Both the position numbers and the translations under genes were made by a program. From Lewinella sp. IMCC34183 (lineage in GTDB: Bacteria; Bacteroidota; Bacteroidia; Chitinophagales; Saprospiraceae), in assembly GCF_003390915.1 (NCBI RefSeq), contig NZ_QMEM01000005.1:62001-126000 (forward strand): a DNA stretch of 64,000 nt, read 5' to 3'. The notes under the pieces are model-generated. The model was not told where the DNA came from. It saw only the letters and a program-made list of their open reading frames with translations, and searched no databases. Positions 25,186 through 33,923 of this stretch are shown here, piece by piece (position 1 is the stretch's first letter; each line of letters starts with the position of its first letter).

Positions 25186-25812
25186 TTACCAGTACAACCG
25201 CACCCCCTGCACGAGCGCCAGCAGGGCCAGGAGCCCTCCGAGCAGGAAGTTGATGTTGCGGGTCAGGAACAGGGCCTTTCGCTGCATCCACTCGGCCAGG
25301 CGGGCGTACGCCCCGAAAATGACCAGGGCACCCGCGCCCGCGCCCACGGAGAAGCCGAGCCGGGCCACCGAGGTGGCGGTGAGCGTACCGTTGGCGAGCA
25401 GCCAGCCGCTGATGGTGAAGAAGTACGGTACGGTCATCAGGTTCATTACGGCCAGCGCCACCCCCCGCAGGAAGGGGCTGCCGTGGTAGGGCCGGTCCCC
25501 GGGGGCCGCCTCGGCGACGCGCGCGCGGAGGCCCTTTAGCAGGAAGAAGACCGCCAGCACCAGAAAGACGGGTACCGCCCACTGCCGCAGGTTGCCGAGA
25601 ACGGAGGGGTGGGTGGTCAGGTAGTCGGCAAAGAATACGGCCAGCCCCGCCTGAAAGAGCAGGGCGGTGGCCATGCCGGCCGCGAAGCGATACCCCGCCC
25701 GGCGCCCCGCCCGGAGGCTGACGTTCACGCTCGTCATATTCAGCATGCCGGGGAAAAAGGTAGCGCCCGCGGCGGCCGCCAGCCCCAGAAGAACCGCATG
25801 GAGGGTTTGCAC
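25186..25812 (-). CDS. LysE family exporter
   Basis: A 208-residue inner-membrane protein with about six hydrophobic segments, starting MQTLHAVLLGLAAAAGATFFPGMLNMTSVNVSLRAGRRAGYRFAAG, where the PG and the RAGRRAG loop match LysE/RhtB transporters. Members export amino acids or similar small molecules. It lies 74 bp upstream of the acyl-CoA dehydrogenase gene on the same strand, so it may export the product of that cluster, or be unrelated. Confidence 0.8.
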   Translation of the reverse strand: MQTLHAVLLGLAAAAGATFFPGMLNMTSVNVSLRAGRRAGYRFAAGMATALLFQAGLAVFFADYLTTHPSVLGNLRQWAVPVFLVLAVFFLLKGLRARVAEAAPGDRPYHGSPFLRGVALAVMNLMTVPYFFTISGWLLANGTLTATSVARLGFSVGAGAGALVIFGAYARLAEWMQRKALFLTRNINFLLGGLLALLALVQGVRLYW

Positions 25813-25928
25813 GCCGCAAAGGTAGGCTGCGCACGGATTTTACGTGCCTCTCCCCAACGGCAGTGGGCCATGCTAAGATTATTTAGCAATATTGCGGCCT
25901 CACGCAATCGATCCGCCAAACGACCAGC

Positions 25929-26048
25929 ATGGATCCCATCAAGATTAAATTCGGCACCGACGGCTGGCGTGCCATCATCGCCCAGGGAGCCGACGCCGTT
26001 GAGACGAAGAAGATCCTGGACGTTGGCCGCAAGGAGATGGGGGGTTAA
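25929..26048 (+). pseudogene. Phosphomannomutase/phosphoglucomutase relic with internal deletion
   Basis: A 39-codon frame begins DPIKIKFGTDGWRAIIAQ, the exact N-terminal signature of the phosphohexomutase family. It then continues GADAVETKKILDVGRKEM and stops. The second half looks like the last 20 residues of such an enzyme, which normally ends in an amphipathic helix of this kind. The central about 400 residues, including the phosphoserine loop, are gone. I infer a large in-frame internal deletion that left both ends. It cannot be an active enzyme. Confidence 0.7.
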
Positions 26049-26106
26049 ATTTTCAATGTGAAATTTAAAATTTTACATTTGACATCTCACATTTAAAACG
26101 TAAAAT
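26045..26106. repeat. AT-rich imperfect inverted repeats
   Basis: In a GC-rich neighbourhood this 60-bp stretch is almost all A and T and is built from variants of AATGTGAAATTTAAA and its complement (for example AATGTGAAAT and ATTTTACATT pair with one G-T). It abuts the stop of the phosphomutase relic and ends next to the decarboxylase start. It may be the footprint of the deletion or a small mobile repeat, and it may also supply the promoter for the next gene. Confidence 0.6.
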
Positions 26107-26109
26107 TGA

Positions 26110-27531
26110 TTGCCTACTGATCTGCTCCGGCGGGCCTACGATCCGGCTGAGTTCCGGCAACTGGGGCATGCCCTCATCGACCGGCTGGCCGACTACCTCG
26201 AAGGGGTGGAAAGCCGGCCGGCCAATCCCTACGCTACCCCCGACAAAAGCCTGGAACACTTCCGGCAGCTGCTCGCCGACGGCCCCGCGCCGGAGCGCGT
26301 CTTCGCCGAGGTGATCGACCACAGCGTTCACCTTCACCACCCGGCGTACCTGGGCCACCAAGTGGTGCCCCCCGCTCCCCTGTCGGCCCTCAGCGACGTG
26401 GCCGCCAGCCTGCTCAACACCGGCATGGCCATCTTCGAGATGGGCCGCGCCGGTACGGCCATGGAGCGGGTCGTGGTGGAGCGCTTCGCCGAGCTCCTGG
26501 AACTGGCCCCCACGGCCGGCGGCTTCCTGACCAGCGGCGGCAGCCTGGCCAACCTGACGGCCCTCCTCGCCGCCCGGGCGGTACACGGCGAGCCCGTGCG
26601 CCCCTGCCTGCTCGTCAACGAGCACGCCCACTACTGCGTGGAGCGTGCCGTACGGATTATGGGCTGGGGCGATGCGGGTATCATACATGTCCCCACCGAC
26701 GCCCACCTGCGGATGCGTACCGAGGTCATCGACGGCATCCTCGCTGACGCCCGCGCGGCCGGCCGCACCCCCGTAGCCATCGTCGGCAGCGCCTGCACCA
26801 CGGCCACGGGCACCTATGACCCTATTTCCGCTCTCGCCGACGTCGCGGAGCGGCACGGGCTGTGGCTCCACATCGACGGGGCCCACGGCGGCGCCATCCG
26901 CCTCGACCCGGGCCGGCGGCACCTCGTAGACGGCCTCGAGCGGGCCGACAGCCTCGCGCTCGACTTCCACAAGATGCTCATGACCCCGGCCATCACCACC
27001 GGCCTGTTCTTCCGCCGCGGTCCCGACGCCTATCGGATCTTCCGGCAGCGCGCCGACTACCTGCTGGCCGCCGCCGACGACGGCTGGTCCGATATCGCCC
27101 GCCGCAGCTTCGAATGTACCAAGCGAATGCTGAGCCTGCGCATCTTCACGCTGCTGACGACCTACGGTCCGCAACTGTTCGTCGACTACGTCACCCGCGT
27201 CGGTGACCTCGGGGAAACCCTGGCCCGCCTCGTGCGGCAATCGCCCGACCTGGAGCTGTTCACCCACCCCGACGTGAATATAGTCTGCTTTCGCTTCCGG
27301 CACGCCAGCCTCGATGAGGAATCCCGCAACGGGCTGAACGGCCTGATCCGGGCCCGCCTGACCGAGGCCGGGCAGACGTACATCGTACAGACCACGATCG
27401 ACGGCTCCCTCTACCTGCGCTGCACCCTGACCAACGCCTTCACCACGGAGGACCACCTGCGCGCCATGGTGGAGGAAGTGAGCCGGACCGGGCGGGAAAT
27501 GCTCGCCTTGCGTTCCACTATTGGTCATTAG
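26110..27531 (+). CDS. Group II PLP-dependent (aromatic/glutamate-type) amino acid decarboxylase
   Basis: A 473-residue PLP enzyme. Key sites: FLTSGGSLANLTALLAAR (phosphate-binding), H172 in NEHAHYC that stacks on the cofactor, D256 in HIDGAHGG, and the Schiff-base lysine K288 in DFHKMLMTP. The architecture fits aromatic-L-amino-acid/diaminobutyrate/glutamate decarboxylases; the substrate is not certain. No ATG is present near the start, and I use the TTG at 26110, which gives PTDLLRRAYDPAEFRQLG. It directly follows AT-rich repeat DNA. Upstream genes are unrelated. Confidence 0.88.
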   Translation: MPTDLLRRAYDPAEFRQLGHALIDRLADYLEGVESRPANPYATPDKSLEHFRQLLADGPAPERVFAEVIDHSVHLHHPAYLGHQVVPPAPLSALSDVAASLLNTGMAIFEMGRAGTAMERVVVERFAELLELAPTAGGFLTSGGSLANLTALLAARAVHGEPVRPCLLVNEHAHYCVERAVRIMGWGDAGIIHVPTDAHLRMRTEVIDGILADARAAGRTPVAIVGSACTTATGTYDPISALADVAERHGLWLHIDGAHGGAIRLDPGRRHLVDGLERADSLALDFHKMLMTPAITTGLFFRRGPDAYRIFRQRADYLLAAADDGWSDIARRSFECTKRMLSLRIFTLLTTYGPQLFVDYVTRVGDLGETLARLVRQSPDLELFTHPDVNIVCFRFRHASLDEESRNGLNGLIRARLTEAGQTYIVQTTIDGSLYLRCTLTNAFTTEDHLRAMVEEVSRTGREMLALRSTIGH

Positions 27532-27642
27532 CGGAGCGACCCGCACACAACTCTAACCCACCGCCTACGTTATCCGAAAAACAATAACGGCGAAAGACCG
27601 AACTTTAAGCCGTTACTAAACCGCCCAGTCTTGCGCAAACCC

Positions 27643-28293
27643 ATGAGAATACATCCGGAAGGTCGCCGGATGTTGGCATTACTCTTCGTCGGCCTGACCG
27701 GCATTTGTATCCTGGTCTACTGGAAAGCACCGGTGCAGCTTCCCGTCGTGGCGGTAGCTTCCGGGCTCTTTTTCGTGACCATTCTGCAGTTTTTCCGCAA
27801 TCCCACGCGCATGGTACCCGAGGAGGCCGACCACCTCGTGTACGCACCCGCCGACGGTAAGGTGGTGGTGATCGAGGAAGCCTACGAGCACGAGTACTTC
27901 AAGGAACGCCGGCTGCAGGTAAGCATCTTCATGTCGCCCGTCAACGTCCACGTCAACCGCAACCCGGTTAGCGGGCTGGTCAAGTACAATAAGTATCACC
28001 CGGGCAAGTACCTCGTCGCCTGGCACCCCAAGAGCAGCACCGAGAACGAGCGGACCACCGTCGTCATCGATACGGGGGAAACTGAGATCCTGCTCCGGCA
28101 GATCGCCGGCGCGCTGGCCAAACGCATCAAGAACTACCTGGAGGTTGGCCAGCAGGTCGTACAGGGCGAAGATTTCGGCTTCATCAAATTCGGCAGCCGC
28201 GTCGACCTTTTCCTGCCCCTCGGCACCCGCTTGCGGGTAGGTATCGGCCAGAAGGTGAAGGGCAACAAGACCGTCATCGCCGAACTAGACTAA
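27643..28293 (+). CDS. psd: Phosphatidylserine decarboxylase, small (PSD-B) type
   Basis: A 216-residue inner-membrane enzyme making phosphatidylethanolamine. A hydrophobic pair of segments lies at about 11-50 (MLALLFVGLTGICILVYW and LPVVAVASGLFFVTILQFF), then YAPADGKVVVIEE, VSIFMSPVNVHVNRNP, and the self-cleavage site G184-S185 in KFGSRVDLFLP, where the serine becomes the pyruvoyl group. Size and FGS site match the short class found in Bacteroidota. The ATG at 27643 was chosen over a TTG 12 nt upstream. The 2TM-domain gene follows 9 bp later. Confidence 0.93.
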   Translation: MRIHPEGRRMLALLFVGLTGICILVYWKAPVQLPVVAVASGLFFVTILQFFRNPTRMVPEEADHLVYAPADGKVVVIEEAYEHEYFKERRLQVSIFMSPVNVHVNRNPVSGLVKYNKYHPGKYLVAWHPKSSTENERTTVVIDTGETEILLRQIAGALAKRIKNYLEVGQQVVQGEDFGFIKFGSRVDLFLPLGTRLRVGIGQKVKGNKTVIAELD

Positions 28294-28302
28294 TCCCGCC
28301 CC

Positions 28303-28638
28303 ATGGCAAAAAGGAGCCGCGACTACGACCGAAAGACCCTGCCCGAGAAGAAACTCGAATTTCGCCGCCACCTGCGTACCTACCTGGTGATGTGCGGGTT
28401 CTTCATCATGATCAACCTGTTCACGCTGGGCAGTATTGGCTGGGCGATCTGGCCGATCCTCGGCTGGGGCATTGGCGTCGTGATGCAGGCCCTGAGCCTC
28501 TACGGCCCCCTGGCCGATCCCGAGGACGCCCACCCCCGGGAATCGAGCCGCGGCACCCCCCTGCCCGACCTCGAGGACGAGCCGATGGAGCTCCGCGAAC
28601 TCGAGCGGCGGCCCTACCGCGACGAAGACCTGGTATAG
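28303..28638 (+). CDS. 2TM domain-containing protein
   Basis: A 111-residue protein with a charged N-terminus (KKLEFRRHLRTYLVM), two closely spaced hydrophobic helices (about 28-45 and 48-66: MCGFFIMINLFTLGSIGWAIWPILGWGIGV split by a glycine turn), and an acidic-basic tail. This matches the 2TM domain (histidine-kinase-associated in some proteins); alone it has no known role. It follows psd by 9 bp and probably shares its transcript. Its last 25 bp overlap the end of the NlpC/P60 gene on the other strand. Confidence 0.8.
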   Translation: MAKRSRDYDRKTLPEKKLEFRRHLRTYLVMCGFFIMINLFTLGSIGWAIWPILGWGIGVVMQALSLYGPLADPEDAHPRESSRGTPLPDLEDEPMELRELERRPYRDEDLV

Positions 28639-29810
28639 AGCGCGGCGAACGCGCTGTCGATCGGCACCACGCCCTCCGTACCCTCCTTCAGGCGACGGGC
28701 GCGCAGCAGGCTGTTGCGCCGGTGCGCCGCGTAGTCAGGGGCACCCTCGATCAGGGAGTTTTCGGTAATGTAGCCGTTGTCCGCCCCCGCATGGAGGAAG
28801 CGGCCGTCACCGAGGTAAAAACCCACGTGGGTAACGCGCTCGCTGCCGTCGTCGCGGTAGCTGCCGAAGAAGAGCAGGTCACCGCGATGCAGCTTACTGA
28901 AGTCATCGTCCAGGGGTACGTCCGTACCGGCACGCACCTGCTGGCTCGCGTCGCGCGGGATGACGTATCCGTTCAGGTAGTAGGCGGTTTTGGTAAAGCC
29001 GCTGCAGTCCATGGCCTTCGGACTGGTACCGCCCCACAGGTAGGGCCGCCCTACCTGGGTGAAGGCCGTAGCGAGCACCTCCTCCGGTTGGACGGTGTCG
29101 GGCGTGGCCAGCCCCCGGTAGCTTTCCAGGTCCTGCGTAGGCACCCAGCCGCTGCGGCCGTCGGGCAACCCCACCTCGGTGAAGCGGCCGCGGACCGCCC
29201 CGGTGGCGCGGACGAGGTCGCCGGCCACGAGTTCGGAAACGAGGGCCTCCCCGCCGGCTTCCCGGGTTACCGCGCTCTCGGCGGGGACGCAGGTGCGGAG
29301 GTCTTCCGCGAACCAATCGTCCAGCCGGCTCCGGTTGACCGGCGTGATCGCGCCGGTTTCCAGCCAGGCCAGGTAGCGGTCGGGGGTGCGGACCAGGTAC
29401 CAGCCGTCCTCGAGATCGACCAGCTCCACCGGGGTACCGAGCAGGGCCTGGGAGGTCAGTTCCTGGGAGTGCCCGGGGGTGGTACGCAGATTGGCCACGG
29501 AAACCCGGATGAGGCCGAAAGAGTCCTGCTGCCCCAGCAGGCGAACGGCGTTGCGCGTGCGGCCGCGTGCACCGGCCAGGGAATCCAGGGACCGCAGGGC
29601 GGCGGGGACCGTGGTGTAGCCCTCCAGGATCAGGCTGTCGCCCCGGGGCGTGGCGGTCACCTCCAGGCGGTCGGTGCGCCGGTCGGGGGCGAAACGGGCC
29701 CGCAGGGGGGTCAGGTCTTCATCCAGGGCGGCGGTGGAGGGAGACGATTCACCGGCCTGACAGGCGGTGATTATCAGGGCGATAAATAGCGAAAAAATTA
29801 GGTTTTGCAT
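28614..29810 (-). CDS. NlpC/P60 peptidoglycan hydrolase lipoprotein with SH3 domains
   Basis: A 398-residue exported lipoprotein: signal peptide with lipobox IITAC (C17), two SH3-like segments (about 98-155 and 180-232; VSVANLRTTPGH and GRSGWVPTQDLESY), and a C-terminal NlpC/P60 domain from about 240. The catalytic residues are C269 in KAMDCSGFTK, H328 in ERVTHVGFYLG and H340 in GRFLHAG. It would cut gamma-D-Glu-diaminopimelate links in cell-wall stems, from the inner leaflet of the outer membrane or the periplasm. The first gene on this strand before the long plus-strand run. Confidence 0.93.
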   Translation of the reverse strand: MQNLIFSLFIALIITACQAGESSPSTAALDEDLTPLRARFAPDRRTDRLEVTATPRGDSLILEGYTTVPAALRSLDSLAGARGRTRNAVRLLGQQDSFGLIRVSVANLRTTPGHSQELTSQALLGTPVELVDLEDGWYLVRTPDRYLAWLETGAITPVNRSRLDDWFAEDLRTCVPAESAVTREAGGEALVSELVAGDLVRATGAVRGRFTEVGLPDGRSGWVPTQDLESYRGLATPDTVQPEEVLATAFTQVGRPYLWGGTSPKAMDCSGFTKTAYYLNGYVIPRDASQQVRAGTDVPLDDDFSKLHRGDLLFFGSYRDDGSERVTHVGFYLGDGRFLHAGADNGYITENSLIEGAPDYAAHRRNSLLRARRLKEGTEGVVPIDSAFAALYTRSSSR

Positions 29811-29982
29811 CCTTTTCGGAGTTATTTTTGCGAAAGGCCGGAACTTTCCGGTTCAACGTTGTTACTGTAACGTATTATTTCACGGTTTTGAAGTAGGCTA
29901 CCGTTTCTGAGATTTTGCTTTCAAACTCCAATGTGCTCTGCCTTCAACATGACCATTTGTTTTATCACTTTTCTCTTTCATT

Positions 29983-30648
29983 ATGAATTTATTTGTGGCC
30001 CGGCTTAGCTGGGATACCGACGAAAACACGCTTCGTAACACTTTTACCAGCTATGGTGAAGTGGAGTCGGTAAAAATTATCCTTGACCGGGAGACCGGTC
30101 GTTCGCGTGGATTCGGCTTCGTTGAGATGCCGAACGACGACGAAGCACAGGCAGCCATTGAGGCGCTTGACCAAACCGACCTCGACGGTCGCACTATTGT
30201 CGTCAAAGAAAACGACCGCAAGGGCGGTGGTGGCGGCGGCGGTGGCGGCTACGGCGGTGGTGGCGGCGGCGGTTACCGCGGAGGCGGTGGCGGCGGCGGT
30301 GGCTACCGTGGTGGTGGTGGCGGCGGTTACCGCGGAGGCGGTGGCGGCGGCGGCGGCTATGACCGTGGCGGACGCGGCGGCGGCGGCGGCGGCTACGACC
30401 GTGGCGGACGCGGCGGTGGAGGCGGCGGTTACGACCGTGGCGGCTACAGCGGCGGTGGCGGCGGTGGCGGCTACGAACGCGGCAGCTACGACCGCGGCGG
30501 CGGCGACAGCGGCTCGCGTTACGACCGTGGCAACCGTGGCAGTGGCTACGACCGCGGAGGCGACAAAGACTACGAAAGCTACGGCCGCTACGAAGGACGT
30601 GGCCGCAGCCCCCGGAACAACCGGCGCGACAACGACTACAACGATTAG
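29983..30648 (+). CDS. RNA-binding protein, RRM plus glycine/arginine-rich tail
   Basis: A 221-residue protein. One RNA recognition motif (1-78) has RNP2 LFVARLSW and RNP1 RSRGFGFVEM (residues 41-50). Residues about 84-221 are a low-complexity tail of glycine blocks broken by tyrosine and RGG/DRGG (for example GGYDRGGRGG). Short RRM proteins with Gly-rich ends are common in Bacteroidota and cyanobacteria and are often cold-induced. The 170-nt region upstream includes GTTACTGTAAC (29861-29871), an 11-bp palindrome, and a TTTG (29887) with a weak -7 partner at 29910. A clear terminator follows the gene. Confidence 0.92.
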   Translation: MNLFVARLSWDTDENTLRNTFTSYGEVESVKIILDRETGRSRGFGFVEMPNDDEAQAAIEALDQTDLDGRTIVVKENDRKGGGGGGGGGYGGGGGGGYRGGGGGGGGYRGGGGGGYRGGGGGGGGYDRGGRGGGGGGYDRGGRGGGGGGYDRGGYSGGGGGGGYERGSYDRGGGDSGSRYDRGNRGSGYDRGGDKDYESYGRYEGRGRSPRNNRRDNDYND

Positions 30649-30672
30649 TGCCCTCGGCACGCACACCGACAA

Positions 30673-30706
30673 AGCCCTCCGGAAGCCATTCCGGGGGGCT
30701 TTTTGC
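30673..30706 (+). terminator. Rho-independent terminator of the RRM gene
   Basis: A 12-bp stem, AGCCCTCCGGAA at 30673-30684 and TTCCGGGGGGCT at 30689-30700 with one mismatch and a GCCA loop, followed by TTTTG. It is 25 bp after the stop codon. Confidence 0.85.
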
Positions 30707-30710
30707 GTTT

Positions 30711-30718
30711 TATATTTG
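30711..30718 (+). promoter_or_regulatory. -7 promoter element of the T9SS-secreted GH13 gene
   Basis: TATATTTG exactly matches TAnnTTTG and lies 20 nt before the ATG, between the terminator and the gene. No TTTG occurs at the right distance upstream, so the -33 element is weak or missing and an activator may be needed. Confidence 0.45.
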
Positions 30719-30738
30719 CCGCCCATTAATGTTCGATC

Positions 30739-33700
30739 ATGCACAACGCCTTACTCTTTATTATCGTGCTGTTTAGCACGACCTCCCTCTTTGCCCAGCT
30801 CGTTAGTACGGATCCCGCCGCGCCCCTGGCTAACCAGCCAATGACCATCACCTTCGATGCCAGCGAGGGCTCGCGCGGACTGGAAGACTGCAACTGCGAC
30901 GTCTACCTCCACACGGGTGTAATTACTTCCGCCAGTACCGGTCCCAGCGACTGGCAGTACGTACAGACGGAGTGGGCCGTAACGAACGACGCGTGGAAAC
31001 TTTCACCCGTCGACGGCGAGCCAAATAAATACACCTACACCTTCACCCCCAGCGTGCGCGCCTACTTCGGTGTCCCGGAGGGCGAGGAGATACAGCAGAT
31101 CGCCCTGGTTTTCCGCAACGGGGACGGCGGCCTGCAGGGTAAGACCGAGGGCGGCGGCGACATCTTCGTGGACGTGAACAGCGGCGCAGACTTTGCCGTC
31201 AACCTGATGGGCGACCCCGGCGACCGGGCCTACGCGCTGGGCAAGCCCCTGCCGGTCACCGCCGGTGCCACCGAGGCTAGTACCCTCTCCCTCTACGACA
31301 ACGACAGCCTGCTGACCACCGTCACCGACGGAGACCTGGCTTACGACGTACGGCTGACCACGGCCGGAGAGCACATGATCAAGGTGATCGCTACCGCCGA
31401 CGGACGGGAAACGGCCGATTCTTTCCGGGTCACCGGCCAACTCATGATCGAACGGACGTCCCCGGCAGCCTCCCTGGTGAGGGCTACGGCCAACACCACC
31501 GCCAGGGTAACTGCATCCTCCTACGTGACGGCCGAGCTAACCCTACTGAATGGCGATGCCGTAATCACTACCGCCACCGGCGAGAGCATCACCGAGCAGG
31601 TCAGTCTGCCCGCGGCGCCCGTGACCACCTACACCTTCCGGGCGGTCTACCGCGGAGATACGGCCTACACCTCGGCTACGTTCATCACCGGTGACCCGGC
31701 CGTTGCGGAGGTACCGGACGACGCGCGGCCCGGAGCCACCCGCACTTCCGACGGCGGTATCCTGCTGCACCTGCGCGCGCCGCGAAAATCCGACGTGTTC
31801 GTAGTGGGCAACTTCAACGACTGGACGCCCGTGGCGGCCTCCCGGATGACCCGCTCGCCCAACGATACTTCCTTCTGGCTGAAGATCGAGGCCGGGGATC
31901 TCCCGGATAGCGACCTGCTCTACCAGTACGCGATCGACGACCAGGGCCGGTACGCGGACCCCTACAGCACGCTGGTGCTCGATCCCGACGACGACCCCTT
32001 TATCGCCCCGGCCACCTTTGCGGGCATTCCGGACTACCCCACGCGGCAGGCCGAAGGCATCGTGACGTGGCTGCGGCTCGACGCGCCGGACTACGCCTGG
32101 CAGGTCGAAGACTTCGCGGCACCGGAGGCCGAGGAACTGGTGATCTACGAACTGCTCATCCGTGACTTTATCGCCGCCCACGATTACCAGACGCTGACCG
32201 ACACCATCGACTACCTGGCGCGACTGGGCGTGAACGCCATCGAACTGCTGCCCGTAAGTGAATTCGAGGGCAACATCAGCTGGGGCTATAACGTGAGCTT
32301 CCACATGGCGCTCGACAAGTACTACGGCGCGCCGGAGGGCCTGAAGGCATTCGTCGACGCCGCCCACGCCCGCGGGATCGCGGTAATCCTGGACGTAGTG
32401 TACAACCACGCCTTCGGCGAGAGCCCGCTGGTACGCATGTGGCCCGGTGCCCAGGCCTACATTCCCGGCAGCGACAACCCCTACGCTAACGTGATTGCCC
32501 GTCACCCCTTCAACGTGGGCTACGACCTCAACCACGAGAGTCCGCTGACGCGGGAGTACGTAAAGACCACCCTCGCCTACTGGCTGGAGGAGTTTCACGT
32601 CGACGGCTTCCGCTTCGACCTCAGTAAGGGCTTCACCCAGAAAACCACCACCGACGTCGGCCCGTGGAATGCCTACGACGCATCGCGGGTAGCCATCCTC
32701 AAGGACTACGCGGACCACGTCTGGTCGGTATCCGAGGATGCCCACGTGATCATGGAGCACCTGGGCGAGATCCGGGAGGAGAATGAACTGGCCCAGTACG
32801 GCCAGGGCATGTACTTCTGGTCGGGCAAGGGCCTGCACGATGCCTACCTGGAAGCCGCCATGGGATATACTACCGGAAACGGATCGAACTTCGGGAGCGT
32901 CCTGGCGGAAAACCGGGGCTTTGACCAGCCCAGCCTGGTGGCCTACATGGAGAGTCACGATGAGGAGCGCATGGTCTATAAGAACCTGGAGTTCGGCAAT
33001 GCCTCCGGTGGCTACAGCACCCGGGACCTGTCCACGGCCCTCGACCGGGTCGAGCTGGCCAGTGCCTTCTTTTACACCCTGCCGGGACCGAAGATGCTCT
33101 GGCAGTTCGGGGAGCTGGGCTACGACTACCCCATTAACTACTGCCCCGACGGGCGGGTGGATCAGAGCTGCCGGACGGCGCCCAAGCCCATCGTTTGGGA
33201 GTACCGCGACCAGCCGGACCGCCAGGACGTGTACGCGATGATCTCGGACCTGCTGTACGTCCGCAACAATTACGCGTACTTCCACGGCGAGGTTACTGAG
33301 TCGGACTTTTCCGGGGAGGTGAAGTATGCGTTCCTCGACAGTGAGGACGGCGCGGCGGCGATCGTCGGCAATTTCGGCGTCACCGGTGCCACCGCTACGC
33401 GGGCGGTACCCACGGCCGGTACCTGGTACGACTACTTCAACGGCGAGGAAATGACCTTCGGCAGCACCACCGATATCGACCTCGCTCCCGGAGAGTACCG
33501 GGTGTACCTGTCCCAGGCGGTCGACCGCAACGGGGGCCGGCTGTCCACCTCCACCAACGACGCCGCGGTAGCCCGCCTGAACTTTACGGTGAGTCCGAAC
33601 CCCACGGCGGGGGCGCTGCGGGCGGCCTTCTTCCTCCCCGCCCCCGCGCGGGTGGATGTGGTGCTGTTCGACCTCACGGGCCGGCCGGTCCGCCAGCTGC

Positions 33701-33828
33701 AGCAGGGCTACCTGCCCGCCGGTCCGCAGCGGGTCGAAACCCAGGTCGCTGACCTGCCCGCGGGTACCTACTTCCTGCGCATTACGGACGGCACGCAGTC
33801 GGCGGTGCGGCCGGTGGTGGTGCGGTAA
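30739..33828 (+). CDS. Secreted GH13 alpha-amylase-type enzyme with T9SS sorting domain
   Basis: A 1029-residue secreted glycoside hydrolase. Order: signal peptide (1-19, ending LFAQ), an N-terminal domain of unknown fold resembling starch-binding modules (about 20-155), an E-set-like region, a CBM48-like domain (about 340-430; VVGNFNDWTPV), the GH13 barrel (about 465-880) with catalytic D627 in GFRFDLSKGF, E673 in VIMEHLGE and D741 in ESHDEER, a C-terminal beta domain, and a type A T9SS tail (about 945-1029; TVSPNPTAG, LFDLTGRPVR, GTYFLRI). It would cleave starch or glycogen outside the cell. The T9SS tail places the organism in Bacteroidota. Confidence 0.95.
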   Translation: MHNALLFIIVLFSTTSLFAQLVSTDPAAPLANQPMTITFDASEGSRGLEDCNCDVYLHTGVITSASTGPSDWQYVQTEWAVTNDAWKLSPVDGEPNKYTYTFTPSVRAYFGVPEGEEIQQIALVFRNGDGGLQGKTEGGGDIFVDVNSGADFAVNLMGDPGDRAYALGKPLPVTAGATEASTLSLYDNDSLLTTVTDGDLAYDVRLTTAGEHMIKVIATADGRETADSFRVTGQLMIERTSPAASLVRATANTTARVTASSYVTAELTLLNGDAVITTATGESITEQVSLPAAPVTTYTFRAVYRGDTAYTSATFITGDPAVAEVPDDARPGATRTSDGGILLHLRAPRKSDVFVVGNFNDWTPVAASRMTRSPNDTSFWLKIEAGDLPDSDLLYQYAIDDQGRYADPYSTLVLDPDDDPFIAPATFAGIPDYPTRQAEGIVTWLRLDAPDYAWQVEDFAAPEAEELVIYELLIRDFIAAHDYQTLTDTIDYLARLGVNAIELLPVSEFEGNISWGYNVSFHMALDKYYGAPEGLKAFVDAAHARGIAVILDVVYNHAFGESPLVRMWPGAQAYIPGSDNPYANVIARHPFNVGYDLNHESPLTREYVKTTLAYWLEEFHVDGFRFDLSKGFTQKTTTDVGPWNAYDASRVAILKDYADHVWSVSEDAHVIMEHLGEIREENELAQYGQGMYFWSGKGLHDAYLEAAMGYTTGNGSNFGSVLAENRGFDQPSLVAYMESHDEERMVYKNLEFGNASGGYSTRDLSTALDRVELASAFFYTLPGPKMLWQFGELGYDYPINYCPDGRVDQSCRTAPKPIVWEYRDQPDRQDVYAMISDLLYVRNNYAYFHGEVTESDFSGEVKYAFLDSEDGAAAIVGNFGVTGATATRAVPTAGTWYDYFNGEEMTFGSTTDIDLAPGEYRVYLSQAVDRNGGRLSTSTNDAAVARLNFTVSPNPTAGALRAAFFLPAPARVDVVLFDLTGRPVRQLQQGYLPAGPQRVETQVADLPAGTYFLRITDGTQSAVRPVVVR

Positions 33829-33854
33829 TCGCTGACGACGCTCTGTGAGGATTG

Positions 33855-33890
33855 GACGCCCCGGTACTGTTTTTGGTGCCGGGGCGTCTT
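33855..33890 (+). terminator. Hairpin terminator after the GH13 gene
   Basis: GACGCCCCGGTAC (33855-33867) pairs with GTGCCGGGGCGTC (33876-33888) with one G-T pair, leaving a T-rich loop. Only TT follows, so it is an incomplete intrinsic terminator but is placed 27 bp after the stop. Confidence 0.6.
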
Positions 33891-33923
33891 GGTTATGGGG
33901 CTAGTATTTGATTAAACCCCAAA

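Noticed and set aside
28392..29789. Plus-strand 465-codon frame over the NlpC/P60 gene
   Set aside because: Antisense to an intact lipoprotein with catalytic Cys and His; no family features.
29989..30744. Alanine/valine-rich minus-strand frame over the RRM gene
   Set aside because: It is the complement of the glycine codon repeats of a clearly coding RRM protein.
31543..33285. Minus-strand 580-codon frame inside the large GH13 gene
   Set aside because: Antisense to an intact catalytic domain; valine-rich composition typical of reverse-strand shadows.
33855..33890. Attachment site next to tmRNA
   Set aside because: tmRNA is a common integration target, but no integrase, no direct repeat of the tmRNA 3' end and no foreign gene block was seen nearby.
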